Below are positions 43,201-50,500 of a DNA stretch of 64,000 bases, piece by piece; position 1 is the stretch's first letter, and each line of letters starts with the position of its first letter. Under the pieces are notes generated by a model. The model was not told where the DNA came from. It saw only the letters and a list, made by a program, of their open reading frames with translations, and searched no databases. A program made the position numbers and the translations under genes. This DNA comes from JAPYWM01 sp964489015 (GTDB lineage Bacteria; Bacteroidota; Bacteroidia; SpSt-205). The DNA lies in NCBI GenBank assembly GCA_964489015.1, contig CAZAXD010000001.1, positions 186,001-250,000 on the forward strand, in the 5' to 3' direction.

Positions 43201-43377
43201 GTTCAACGGCCCCTAGCTACCGTGGTGCTCGGCGGGCTGCTGATTAGTGCCTTTTTTACGTTATGGGTGTTGCCTCTAGTCTATAACCCGAAGCACCTCG
43301 TTGAGCCAGCTAAAAATTATAACCCAGGAACAGGCCGACCTCCGTTAGATCGGTCCGAATCGGAGCCGAGTAGTTGA
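40273..43377 (+). CDS. RND transporter, heavy-metal (CzcA/CusA) type
   Basis: A 1034-residue inner-membrane pump. The N-terminal periplasmic opening IAVDAIPDITNNQVQVYAYGPGYSAAEMELLVTRPLEQAL is characteristic of the heavy-metal RND group. The helix-4 segment DFGLIVDGTVILIE retains the two Asp and one Glu needed for proton coupling in CzcA. MPELDEGDFAVETRLPLG resembles the CusA segment after helix 7. Substrate could be Co/Zn/Cd, Cu/Ag or something else. No membrane-fusion or outer-membrane-channel gene is adjacent. I use ATG 40273. The last 68 bp are antisense to the end of the outer-membrane protein gene. Confidence 0.9.
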   Translation: MWSALLRLSVRSTLFTLGVVLVVMGLGLYGVLHIAVDAIPDITNNQVQVYAYGPGYSAAEMELLVTRPLEQALATVPKRIEWRSISRAGLSLVTVVFSEEEDPVRARSAVYERIGAVTLPAGVQAEMGPLSTGLSEAYQYYLKPQMPVSLQELRLIQDWVIRRELLNVPGVADISSFGGSVRRWEVLIDPAALLRWNLSLQEIEVALQRSNQLLGGGYIEKQGQTVAFRIDGLWRNPEEIARTVIGVYQGRPLLLRDVARIQEGALPRYGALVKDTLGEIVGGIVLLRRGENTARVVADLKAHIAALAPRLPYGIQIVSFLDREALIHRLIRTVTQNLVEAALIVIGLLTFLLASWRAGLLAGLVIPLSMLFALGLMQLSGVSANLMSLGAIDFGLIVDGTVILIEAVLVRLRSEPQPLLAAEEASIQIRQASLFGELVVLSVYLPLLFLRGVEGKLFRPMVLTMIYALVGALVLSLTLIPWLSARFLRPIARHGLAERFFDRLGVQFWNLYRWSVRHPVIPILVWVLWVVGGGLLLLGREKVFMPELDEGDFAVETRLPLGRALSETISYTQKLAKTLLTEMPWAFSSVVAKIGTSEIPMDPMFVESADLIVHIRPEAPLPRVQLADSLKAVLARQYPGIFFGVQQPIQMRFNELLAGARMDIVVKLLGPDLDTLLKYGEKLADLCANVPGVSDLSRPLFFGAQTIEVRWKPELVLFYEVDLVEAQKRLQAFRAGIPVSWLYEGERRIPVALRLEVEPSLATLEALPIPTRRGGYVTLSSIAEVRLRPAYNEIPHADGQRAYVIGINVRGRGVFSVVTEIQRQAKALALPPGYYLRYGGQWQNYLEARERLFWIAPLTVALVALLMYLTLARWWAVGLILLLSLSAPAGGLLALAVRDMPFSLSAAIGLISVLGLATLQGTVLLNRLHALIKQGHKPLYAWKAAIQERIRPIWATTLVASAGFLPMAFSTQAGAEVQRPLATVVLGGLLISAFFTLWVLPLVYNPKHLVEPAKNYNPGTGRPPLDRSESEPSS

Positions 43378-44002
43378 CCACAAAGTCCACATTCCCGCTG
43401 TCATAGCGTCGCCGTTCGAAGGTCTGTGTCCCACTCGAAGCGGTCGTAAACAGTATAGAGAGCCCTAGTTGCAAGGTCTCTAGCACATTCACGCCGAAAA
43501 CGACGCCGGTTGTCACGCCTAGTTGGAAGGCTGAGTGTTTATCTTGAATCCAGTACTTGGTGGCGCTTTGCTGGGCTCGGATTTCAGGAGCGCTGTATAT
43601 ATTCATCGCCAGATATAGCGGTACATACACAGATAGAATATCTAGCCGTCCGCCAGTACCCACACCAAATCCAACGCTCGTATGAGAGACACTCGGTACT
43701 TTGTCTAAAACGACGCCAGCGGGAAAGAGGCTATTGGGTTTGCCCAGCGCTTCTCTATCCATCGTTAGAAAGCTTTGGCTAAGACGCAGATTAAGACTCA
43801 GGTACGGCATGATAAAGGTCGTAACCTGAAAGCCTAAAGCAGCCCCAGACTTGAGATAGCCATGAGTGGGATAAATAGCCCCTTTGGCCGCCGAAGGCCC
43901 ACTTGGCACAGCGCTGCCTAAAATCAAAGCCACATAGCTATTAGCACTTTCGATCTGGGCCCATAATAGCCCTCCTGCGAGCAGCCCGATTAGTAGTCGC
44001 AT
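43310..44002 (-). CDS. Predicted outer-membrane beta-barrel protein
   Basis: A 230-residue protein with a signal peptide (MRLLIGLLAGGLLWAQ) and alternating hydrophobic strands typical of a small beta-barrel, ending in FLGYNF with a terminal Phe as many barrels do. It resembles PorT/OmpW-like barrels in general form but has no diagnostic motif. I start at ATG 44002, because a TAACTTTG box ends 6 nt upstream and overlaps the longer frame. It overlaps the RND gene tail by 68 bp. Confidence 0.78.
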   Translation of the reverse strand: MRLLIGLLAGGLLWAQIESANSYVALILGSAVPSGPSAAKGAIYPTHGYLKSGAALGFQVTTFIMPYLSLNLRLSQSFLTMDREALGKPNSLFPAGVVLDKVPSVSHTSVGFGVGTGGRLDILSVYVPLYLAMNIYSAPEIRAQQSATKYWIQDKHSAFQLGVTTGVVFGVNVLETLQLGLSILFTTASSGTQTFERRRYDSGNVDFVVNYSAPIRTDLTEVGLFLGYNF

Positions 44003-44008
44003 CACCAG

Positions 44009-44016
44009 CAAAGTTA
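44009..44016 (-). promoter_or_regulatory. TAnnTTTG -7 box for the outer-membrane protein gene
   Basis: TAACTTTG on the minus strand, 6 nt before the ATG at 44002. Confidence 0.72.
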
Positions 44017-44050
44017 GGTCTAAGCTTTCGAAGGATATTCCTCAGACTCC

Positions 44051-44746
44051 TTAGGCTACCCATTCTAATACGCCATCCCACAGGCTAGAGGCTTTGTATT
44101 GGAGCTTTCCCTCAGCGATCCAATTTAGCAAGATTAGGAGCGCAGCTACCCGATAGAGGCTAATCGCTGGCAGACTTTGCCATAAGGCCTTTAGCGTCTG
44201 GTAGGGCTCTCGGGCAAAGCGGCCCTGCAAATCATGCTCGACTAGCTCTAGCCGGATAGGCGGCGGGGCGACTTGATAGGTAGTTTGGGCCTGCTCTTGT
44301 CTGGCAAGCACCGCCTGATAAGCCTGAAGCAGTTTCCAGGGAGAGATAGGTAAGAGTTCTGATTTAGTTGGCAGGTTTTCTTCGGATAGGCGGGCTACTC
44401 GATAGCTGTAGGTGGCTATTCGTTCCGCTAGCCATACCAAAGGCAGGTTGCTTAGCCCCGCAGCCGCTTGGGTAGGACTGACTAGCGTATCCGGCTCTGG
44501 CTCTGCAGTGGGTAAAAGAAAATGCGCTTTTAATCGGGAGAGATGCGCAAAAAACAGCAAAACACTGAGTCTATCCTCTAGGGGTAAGGCTTCTAAAAGT
44601 CTTAGTGCGGTCTGAATCATGTCCGATAGCGTAAGCTGCGTGAGGGGTACCTTTCCCCGTTCCGCAAAAAATAATAGCAGTTCTGAGGGCCCCTCATATA
44701 AGTCGGAGCTGAGCCAGAGTTCCCCGTCTTGCCAGTGAACCTCCAC
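44051..44746 (-). CDS. scpA: Segregation and condensation protein A
   Basis: The kleisin subunit that bridges the SMC dimer in chromosome condensation. The 231 residues begin with LYEGPSELLLFFAERGKVPL, a variant of the ScpA FEGPLDLLLHLI opening, then show the LLFFAHLSRLKAHFLLP helix; the C-terminal winged-helix region has YRVAALLILLNWIAEGKLQ. No scpB or smc is adjacent. The start is GTG at 44746, 4 nt after a TACCTTTG box, and the gene is divergent from yidC with only 32 bp between the start codons. Confidence 0.88.
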   Translation of the reverse strand: MEVHWQDGELWLSSDLYEGPSELLLFFAERGKVPLTQLTLSDMIQTALRLLEALPLEDRLSVLLFFAHLSRLKAHFLLPTAEPEPDTLVSPTQAAAGLSNLPLVWLAERIATYSYRVARLSEENLPTKSELLPISPWKLLQAYQAVLARQEQAQTTYQVAPPPIRLELVEHDLQGRFAREPYQTLKALWQSLPAISLYRVAALLILLNWIAEGKLQYKASSLWDGVLEWVA

Positions 44747-44750
44747 TCCC

Positions 44751-44758
44751 CAAAGGTA
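44751..44758 (-). promoter_or_regulatory. TAnnTTTG -7 box for scpA
   Basis: TACCTTTG on the minus strand, 4 nt (GGGA) before the scpA GTG start; back to back with the yidC box, 8 bp apart. Confidence 0.75.
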
Positions 44759-44766
44759 CAGTCTCC

Positions 44767-44774
44767 TATCTTTG
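44767..44774 (+). promoter_or_regulatory. TAnnTTTG -7 box for yidC
   Basis: TATCTTTG, 4 nt (CGGC) before the yidC GTG start. Confidence 0.75.
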
Positions 44775-44778
44775 CGGC

Positions 44779-46518
44779 GTGAATCGTGGAGCGTGGATCG
44801 GTATATTCCTCATCACCGTGCTGATGTTCTTATGGACGTTGTGGATAGCCCAGACAGCGAGTCCGGCCTCGGCTGTGTCTAAGCCGGATACGACGGTAGC
44901 TCGGGCAGATACCACGGTAGGCCTCGTGAGCACGGCAGATTCCCTGGAGCTAGGCCCTTATGCGCCTTTCTTAGCGCAAACCGAGAGCTTATTGACGGTG
45001 GAAACGCCTCTATATCGGCTTGTTTTGAGTACGAAGGGCGGGCAGATCCGTGCGCAGGCGCTCGCAGCGTACCAGGATGCAAACGGCGCTTCAGTTCGTT
45101 TGTGGCAGGAGAGCTATCATAGTCGGCTGACCTTTGGAGATGGGCGCTACTTGGTGCCGCTACATAGCCTAGGTTTTAGTGTACTTTATACCCCACGCGC
45201 CTCCCTCCGTCAGGGACGAGATAGTGTAGTCTTTCGACTCAGCATCGCGCCGGACACATTCATTCAGATTAGCTACCTTCTGACAGCGGACGATTATCAC
45301 ATCACACGCCGGGTTTATTTTCATAATCTCCGTAACCGCTTGCGTAATCCTTATGTCACCCATAGTGTGAGCTTGACTACTCCCCAGACGGAGCAGTCTG
45401 CTGACTTGATGCGTCCCCATTGTGGGCTCTACTACAAGCAAGCAGACGATGTCGAGCACCTCACGCCTGAAGACGAAGATCTTATTCAGAAAAACTTACA
45501 GGGGCGGATTCGATGGGTCTCGGTAAAGGGGCATTTTTTTGCGCAGATCTTTCGGGCTGGTGGGTTTTATGAGGCTGCTCGTTTGCGCAGTCTCCCCGTC
45601 CCAGGGCTACCCCAATACGAGCTTGAATTTCAACTGCCCCTGCAAGGTGAGACGGTAGAGGAGTCCTGGTACTTAGGACCGCTAAAGTTTAGCCTGGTGC
45701 GTCAGTATAAAGAGGACTATGACCGTCAGCTGAATCTGGGTTGGGCCTTTATTCGGTACATTAATACTGGCTTCATCCTGCCTATCTTCAGCTTTTTGGA
45801 GCAGTTTATTCCTTCCTATGGAATTATCATTTTGATACTGGCGGTCCTGGTCAAGCTCATCTTGTCGCCCCTTACTTGGCAGAGTTATCTGGCCACGGCA
45901 CGCATGCAGGTCGTCAATGAACTGCCCGAGATCAAGGCCCTAGACGAAAAGTACAAAGACGATCCTAATAAGCTCATGATTGAGAAATCGCTCCTTTACC
46001 GTCAGCTGGGTATCAATCCGCTCAGTGGCTGCTTGCCCCTGCTTTTACAAATGCCGCTCTTTTTTGCGATGGTGTCCTTTTTCCCTTCTGCTTTCGAGTT
46101 GCGTCAACAAAGCTTCTTATGGGCCAAGGATTTATCGACGTACGATGCGCTAATAGCTTGGGGTGTTAAGATCCCTATCTTGGGTGATCACCTGAGTTTG
46201 TTTGCGCTGCTTACAGCGCTAACGACCTTAGCCTATACGTATTTATCGCCGCAGAGCACTTCAGCTACACCGGGCATGCGATGGCTACCCTATCTCACCC
46301 CGGTGATATTCTTTTTATTTCTAAACAGCTATTCTGCAGCGCTAAGCTGGTACTACACGGTGCTAAATGTCCTAACCATAGGGCAGACCCTGCTTATGAA
46401 GCGATTTATTGATAAAGAAGCTATTATAGCTAGACTTCGTCAGCGCCAAAAGGCTAAGAATCCGGCGATAGGGCGGCAGCGCCAGCAGATGAGACGATGG
46501 GCACGGGGACGCCGCTAA
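44779..46518 (+). CDS. yidC: Membrane protein insertase YidC
   Basis: Inserts and folds inner-membrane proteins with or without SecYEG. The 579 residues comprise an N-terminal helix (about 5-25), a large periplasmic beta-supersandwich domain (about 70-330), then the conserved membrane core with FIRYINTGFILPIFSFLEQFIPSYGIIILILAV, the cytoplasmic hairpin (SYLATARMQVVNELPEIKALDEKYKDD) and NPLSGCLPLLLQMPLFFAMVSFF. The hydrophilic-groove Arg is replaced by or shifted to Lys in LVKLILSPLTW. A basic C-terminal tail (RQRQQMRRWARGRR) may touch the ribosome. Start is GTG. Confidence 0.96.
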   Translation: MNRGAWIGIFLITVLMFLWTLWIAQTASPASAVSKPDTTVARADTTVGLVSTADSLELGPYAPFLAQTESLLTVETPLYRLVLSTKGGQIRAQALAAYQDANGASVRLWQESYHSRLTFGDGRYLVPLHSLGFSVLYTPRASLRQGRDSVVFRLSIAPDTFIQISYLLTADDYHITRRVYFHNLRNRLRNPYVTHSVSLTTPQTEQSADLMRPHCGLYYKQADDVEHLTPEDEDLIQKNLQGRIRWVSVKGHFFAQIFRAGGFYEAARLRSLPVPGLPQYELEFQLPLQGETVEESWYLGPLKFSLVRQYKEDYDRQLNLGWAFIRYINTGFILPIFSFLEQFIPSYGIIILILAVLVKLILSPLTWQSYLATARMQVVNELPEIKALDEKYKDDPNKLMIEKSLLYRQLGINPLSGCLPLLLQMPLFFAMVSFFPSAFELRQQSFLWAKDLSTYDALIAWGVKIPILGDHLSLFALLTALTTLAYTYLSPQSTSATPGMRWLPYLTPVIFFLFLNSYSAALSWYYTVLNVLTIGQTLLMKRFIDKEAIIARLRQRQKAKNPAIGRQRQQMRRWARGRR

Positions 46519-46964
46519 AATGGATAGGTTGGTGGGTGGGCCTTGGTCTGTCCTGGGCGCAGCCCAATCCTTATGAAATAGCCCAGCGCTACATCGCTGC
46601 TAAGGCTTGGGATAGCGCTCGCCTGGCATGGCGGCGCCTTTTGCTGGTAGAACGGGATTCGATTCGTCGGGCCCTTGTCTATCAGCAGCTAGGTTACATC
46701 GCACTGCAAATCGGTGATAGCGCAGAGGCGCTATTCTTGTGGCAGCGAAGCCTGACCTATCATCCTACGTATCGCCTCGCTTGGCAAAACTATATCTGGC
46801 TTCGTCAGCGTTACCGCCCTCCTAAGTCTGCGTCAGAACCCCTGTCTCTGTACCAGTATGAGGCTTCGCCGCCCTCAGAAACGGCCCCGCCTCATCTAGG
46901 GCGCTATCCGCCGAGCGGCGATAACGACCTATCCTGGCTTCCCGCGCTTCGCCTTGCAAAGTGA
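46497..46964 (+). CDS. Secreted TPR protein of unknown function
   Basis: A 155-residue protein with a signal peptide (PLKWIGWWVGLGLSWAQ), about three TPR-like helical pairs (AKAWDSARLAWRRLL, ALVYQQLGYIALQIGDSAEALFLWQRSLTYHP) and a Pro/Ser-rich tail. It overlaps yidC by 22 bp in another frame and probably shares its transcript. TPR proteins usually mediate protein contacts; an envelope-assembly role is possible but cannot be shown. Confidence 0.7.
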   Translation: MGTGTPLKWIGWWVGLGLSWAQPNPYEIAQRYIAAKAWDSARLAWRRLLLVERDSIRRALVYQQLGYIALQIGDSAEALFLWQRSLTYHPTYRLAWQNYIWLRQRYRPPKSASEPLSLYQYEASPPSETAPPHLGRYPPSGDNDLSWLPALRLAK

Positions 46965-46972
46965 AAAATCCC

Positions 46973-46980
46973 TATATTTG
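46973..46980 (+). promoter_or_regulatory. TAnnTTTG -7 box
   Basis: TATATTTG, 4 nt (CTGC) before the ATG at 46985. It lies inside the longest open frame from 46961. Confidence 0.75.
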
Positions 46981-46984
46981 CTGC

Positions 46985-49759
46985 ATGCGCTATTTTATCC
47001 TAGCTAGCATAAGCGTACTACTCTTGCTGCTCGGCTGGCGCAGCCCCCAGACCTATACTACCTTGACTACCAGTCTCTTTCCCTGGGAGCCTGTGGGCCC
47101 AGCTAATCTTGGGCATGAGGTGCACACGGTTTTGCGGGTCGGAAACACTATCTACCTAGGCTCTGCTTTTGGGGGCCTATTTCGGTCTACGGATAATGGC
47201 CAATCTTGGTCAGCGGTACCAGGTTTCAACCTTAATCAAAATGGGGAAGCTGTCTGGCGCTGTCCGTCCGTGACAGCCTTGGCTACGGATGGGACTAGGT
47301 TGTTTGTGGGGTCAGGTGCCGCTAGCTTATTCAACCCGGCCGGTGTGTCTATTTCTAACATCGCGGCTACCAAGGGTGGAGTAGTGGGCTTCATGGGTAG
47401 GCCTAGCATGGGAGTATTTGTTTCTGAGGACGGCGGCAATACTTTTTCTAATACCAATGCCACCTGGTCATCTACCTATCCCAACGTCAGCTATACCCAT
47501 TCTGCTAATGATTGGCTAGTCGCCATCTCCCTTGATGCGCACAATGGTAAAATCTTAGCAGCTACCCATAATCAGCTCTACGTCACCACGGACAATTTTG
47601 CGACAGTTACGCTCTTGTCTTTCACGGCCCCGGCGCGCATCATGAATGCGGTTTGGGGCGATAATGACTACATTTTCGTGGCCACCCGTGACTCTATTTA
47701 TCGATCGACCGATGGGGGGCAAACCTTTTCGAGCTTGACCTCGAGTTTGCCTCGTCCTTCTGGGGTCTTCCTATCTGGGTTAGGGGGGGGGCAGCTTATC
47801 GTGCGTCGTGCCCCCTCTGATCCGCGCACTATTTACGTAGCGTCTGCTAAATCAGACTTTACCTTGACCGGCGTTTGGATCTCGCGTGATAATGGCGATA
47901 CATGGACTCGCCTCTCCAATACAGAAAATGACGCCTTTGCGGTACTAGGAGGGGCTGGGACCTTGGCCCTGGCAGTAGATCCCCAAGATCCGCTCCATAT
48001 TGTGATAGGGGGCTCCCAACTTTGGGAATTTTCGCCGAACTTCGGCTGGCGCCGCATTAACCCTGCTAATCAGGACGCCTTTATTCTCCGGTATCCCTCT
48101 CCCATCTGGGATGTGGCCTTCCTGGCAAATGGTGATCTCCTCGTTGTGGGGCGTGGGCGTCCTGTTCGCATCACCCAAGGTGGGACGCGCATGGAGGATG
48201 CCAGCCGGGGCTTGCAGCTAACGCGTGTCCTCTCAGTGGCCGTTTCTCCGAGCGGCTACATTTACGCTAGCGGCCCTGCTCCGCTTAACATCGTCAACCG
48301 AGCCCCCAATGATCCCCCGGGCGGCTTTCGTCTGATCAATCAGGTGACGACGATATTCGATGGGGTTACCTCGCCGCTGGGTCTTGTGGTGACTCGTCTC
48401 ACCCGGCCTGGTCATTCTTTCTTCTCGTATCAGGGTGGGCGTATTCGCTTCTCTGAGGATGATGGCGTAAATTACCTGTCCGTTTACGGCGGCCCTCGAC
48501 CCGATGCTTTCTACAATGATCCTTCTGACAATACCCAAAATGTTCAATGGTGCCCTGCTAGTGGAACCTGTACCCCTGTCACCAATGATGCGCCCTCCAA
48601 CTGGGGACCGTTATATCCGCCTATGGTGGTAGCCGAACGCTTTGCCGAGCTCGTCAAAGACGCTAATAACGTGCGAAGCGATACATTCTTTCTCTTTGCT
48701 GCTACCGGCGGATATCTCTGGACCGTCACGTTTGATTCGCTCTTTCGCTGGAGTCGCGTTAGTGATTTGAATATCACGACCCCCTCTGGCCTCAATGCCG
48801 CCTATCCTGATTATGTGAATGCCACCCGCTCTATTCCCACCGCTATCGCCGTAGATTCTAACTACACGGTCTGGGTCGGCACCTCTGATGGCAAGCTCTA
48901 CCGCATTAGGAACGCGCACAACGTAAGCATCGACCGTACAGTCCAGGACGGCGTCGAAGATCTCACGAGCGCCATCAGCAGTCTAGTCGATGGCCGCTGG
49001 ATTAGTGCTATTAGCGTACACCCGCTAAATCCTGATCTTCTCGCCATCGCTGTGGGTAGCTATAATGGGACTGATCGGATTTTCGTCTCCACCAATGCAA
49101 CCAGTGCGACCCCTACCTTTACTACGATTCAGGCTAACCTACCGCAAGTTCCTGTCTATAGTCTCTTTTTACACCCGGACTCTACCCACTTACTGCTGGC
49201 TGGGACGGAGTGGGGTCTCTGGCGCTGCCAGGATGTGCGTACACCCACCTGGGAAGAGATGACAGGCGAAGCTATTGGGCGGGTGCCCGTCACTTCCATT
49301 ACTTGGAAACCCTATCGATTCCAGGTCGATACCGTAGACAGGACCGACCCCAACTTCCCTAAAACAGAGGAACGTCTCTTAGCCGATCCCGAGCGGCCTG
49401 TGTACATAGGTACCTGGGGCCGCGGCATCTGGAAAATTAGTAGCCAATCCGCGACGAGCCTCCCCACTGCCACCGCCCAACGTACCCCCATTACTATCAG
49501 TGCCTTCCCTAATCCTTTTCTGCAAGACTTTACCATCCATATCCACACGGCTACGCCACTTCGTTACGTGACTTATAAGCTCTATACGATCACGGGGGCA
49601 CTGGCAGCGGGCGGCACGTACAGGGAGCTTTCGTCTGGTACGCATCAGCTTCAGGCGCAGTCTGTCAGCCTCACCAGCGGCGTTTATCTGCTCTCCGTAG
49701 AAGCCATAGACCAGAGCGGTCGGCGCTATAATCAGACCCTCAAGCTCATACGTCCCTAA
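46985..49759 (+). CDS. T9SS-sorted beta-propeller surface protein with Asp-box repeats
   Basis: A 924-residue exported protein: signal peptide (MRYFILASISVLLLLLGW), then sialidase/VPS10-like propeller blades with repeated Asp-boxes (RSTDNGQSW, VSEDGGNTF, RSTDGGQTF, SRDNGDTW, FSEDDGVNY), and a C-terminal type A sorting domain (FPNPFLQDF, SGVYLLSVEA, terminal KLIRP). Asp-box propellers occur in sialidases and many other surface proteins; no sialidase catalytic set is evident, so I do not assign an enzyme activity. A nine-G run (47783-47791) lies in the coding region. I start at 46985, 4 nt after a TATATTTG box. Confidence 0.87.
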   Translation: MRYFILASISVLLLLLGWRSPQTYTTLTTSLFPWEPVGPANLGHEVHTVLRVGNTIYLGSAFGGLFRSTDNGQSWSAVPGFNLNQNGEAVWRCPSVTALATDGTRLFVGSGAASLFNPAGVSISNIAATKGGVVGFMGRPSMGVFVSEDGGNTFSNTNATWSSTYPNVSYTHSANDWLVAISLDAHNGKILAATHNQLYVTTDNFATVTLLSFTAPARIMNAVWGDNDYIFVATRDSIYRSTDGGQTFSSLTSSLPRPSGVFLSGLGGGQLIVRRAPSDPRTIYVASAKSDFTLTGVWISRDNGDTWTRLSNTENDAFAVLGGAGTLALAVDPQDPLHIVIGGSQLWEFSPNFGWRRINPANQDAFILRYPSPIWDVAFLANGDLLVVGRGRPVRITQGGTRMEDASRGLQLTRVLSVAVSPSGYIYASGPAPLNIVNRAPNDPPGGFRLINQVTTIFDGVTSPLGLVVTRLTRPGHSFFSYQGGRIRFSEDDGVNYLSVYGGPRPDAFYNDPSDNTQNVQWCPASGTCTPVTNDAPSNWGPLYPPMVVAERFAELVKDANNVRSDTFFLFAATGGYLWTVTFDSLFRWSRVSDLNITTPSGLNAAYPDYVNATRSIPTAIAVDSNYTVWVGTSDGKLYRIRNAHNVSIDRTVQDGVEDLTSAISSLVDGRWISAISVHPLNPDLLAIAVGSYNGTDRIFVSTNATSATPTFTTIQANLPQVPVYSLFLHPDSTHLLLAGTEWGLWRCQDVRTPTWEEMTGEAIGRVPVTSITWKPYRFQVDTVDRTDPNFPKTEERLLADPERPVYIGTWGRGIWKISSQSATSLPTATAQRTPITISAFPNPFLQDFTIHIHTATPLRYVTYKLYTITGALAAGGTYRELSSGTHQLQAQSVSLTSGVYLLSVEAIDQSGRRYNQTLKLIRP
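47783..47791 (+). repeat. Nine-G homopolymer in the surface protein gene
   Basis: G9 within the sequence coding SGLGGGQLIV. Any length change not divisible by three would truncate the protein before its sorting domain. Confidence 0.9.
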
Positions 49760-49766
49760 AATTTCC

Positions 49767-49774
49767 TACCTTTG
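49767..49774 (+). promoter_or_regulatory. TAnnTTTG -7 box for rplU-rpmA
   Basis: TACCTTTG, 7 nt before the rplU ATG. Confidence 0.77.
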
Positions 49775-49781
49775 CGCGCCT

Positions 49782-50081
49782 ATGCTAGCCGTCATTACCC
49801 TAAGCGGTGCTCAGTGGAAGGTAGCACCCGGCGATAAAATCCTAGTCAATCGCTTGCCCTATGCGGAAGGCGAGACCTTTCGCATCGAAGCCGTTCACCT
49901 ACTGGAAAAAGACGGTCAGGTGCAAGTAGGTGCACCTACGCTCGAGCACTCCATCCAAGCTAAGGTTCTTTCTCACCTGCGCGGTCCCAAGATTCGAGTC
50001 TTTAAGAAAAAGCGCCGCAAGGGTTACGAAAAGCGAATCGGTCATCGTCAGGCTCTCTCTCTCGTCGAAATTCAATTCTAA
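49782..50081 (+). CDS. rplU: 50S ribosomal protein L21
   Basis: A 23S rRNA-binding large-subunit protein. The 99 residues match L21: VITLSGAQWKVAPGDKILVNRLPYAEG, with AQWKV in place of the common KQYRV, and the C-terminal signature FKKKRRKGYEKRIGHRQ with the basic rRNA-binding cluster. It is followed 6 bp later by rpmA, the usual pairing. The leader is only a few nucleotides and has no Shine-Dalgarno sequence. Confidence 0.97.
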   Translation: MLAVITLSGAQWKVAPGDKILVNRLPYAEGETFRIEAVHLLEKDGQVQVGAPTLEHSIQAKVLSHLRGPKIRVFKKKRRKGYEKRIGHRQALSLVEIQF

Positions 50082-50087
50082 CCCGAT

Positions 50088-50345
50088 ATGGCTCACAAAA
50101 AAGGTCTCGGTAGTACGCGAAACGGCCGCGAGTCCGAAAGCAAGCGGCTTGGCGTGAAGCGCTATGGTGGACAGTTTGTTAAGGCAGGTAATATTCTAGT
50201 TCGACAGCGGGGCACAGCCTTCTGGCCAGGGGCGGGCGTCGACATGGGCCGCGACCATACGCTTTTCGCTTGTATCGACGGCATCGTTCACTTTCGTGAG
50301 CGAAAAGGGCGCCGGTATGTAGAGGTTCATCCGCTTTCGGCCTAG
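50088..50345 (+). CDS. rpmA: 50S ribosomal protein L27
   Basis: An 85-residue large-subunit protein near the peptidyl-transferase centre. The N-terminus MAHKKGLGSTRNGRESESKRLGVKRYGG is the classic L27 opening with its basic arm reaching the P-site tRNA, followed by RQRGTAFWPGAGVDMGRDHTLFA. There is no Firmicutes-type cleavable extension. It is the last gene of the rplU-rpmA unit, followed by a hairpin terminator. Confidence 0.97.
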   Translation: MAHKKGLGSTRNGRESESKRLGVKRYGGQFVKAGNILVRQRGTAFWPGAGVDMGRDHTLFACIDGIVHFRERKGRRYVEVHPLSA

Positions 50346-50371
50346 TACTCGCTCTCAAGCCATCTCCCTCG

Positions 50372-50410
50372 CTGCCCTAAGGCTTATGCCCTTAGGGCAG
50401 TCTTCGTTTT
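50372..50410 (+). terminator. Intrinsic terminator after rplU-rpmA
   Basis: Inverted repeat CTGCCCTAAGG (50372-50382) against CCTTAGGGCAG (50390-50400), an 11-bp perfect stem with a 7-nt loop, followed by the T-rich TCTTCGTTTT. It lies in the 155-bp gap before the next gene, which otherwise holds only that gene's promoter. Confidence 0.88.
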
Positions 50411-50484
50411 AGTCCCGACCTCGCGCTCGAATAAATAGGTTTATCTTAAGTGAAACCCTCTCTTGCAGAATCCAAAATTCTACC

Positions 50485-50492
50485 TAACTTTG
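50485..50492 (+). promoter_or_regulatory. TAnnTTTG -7 box for the PKD surface protein
   Basis: TAACTTTG, 8 nt before the ATG at 50501; it lies inside the longest open frame from 50450. Confidence 0.72.
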
Positions 50493-50500
50493 TCTTAGCC

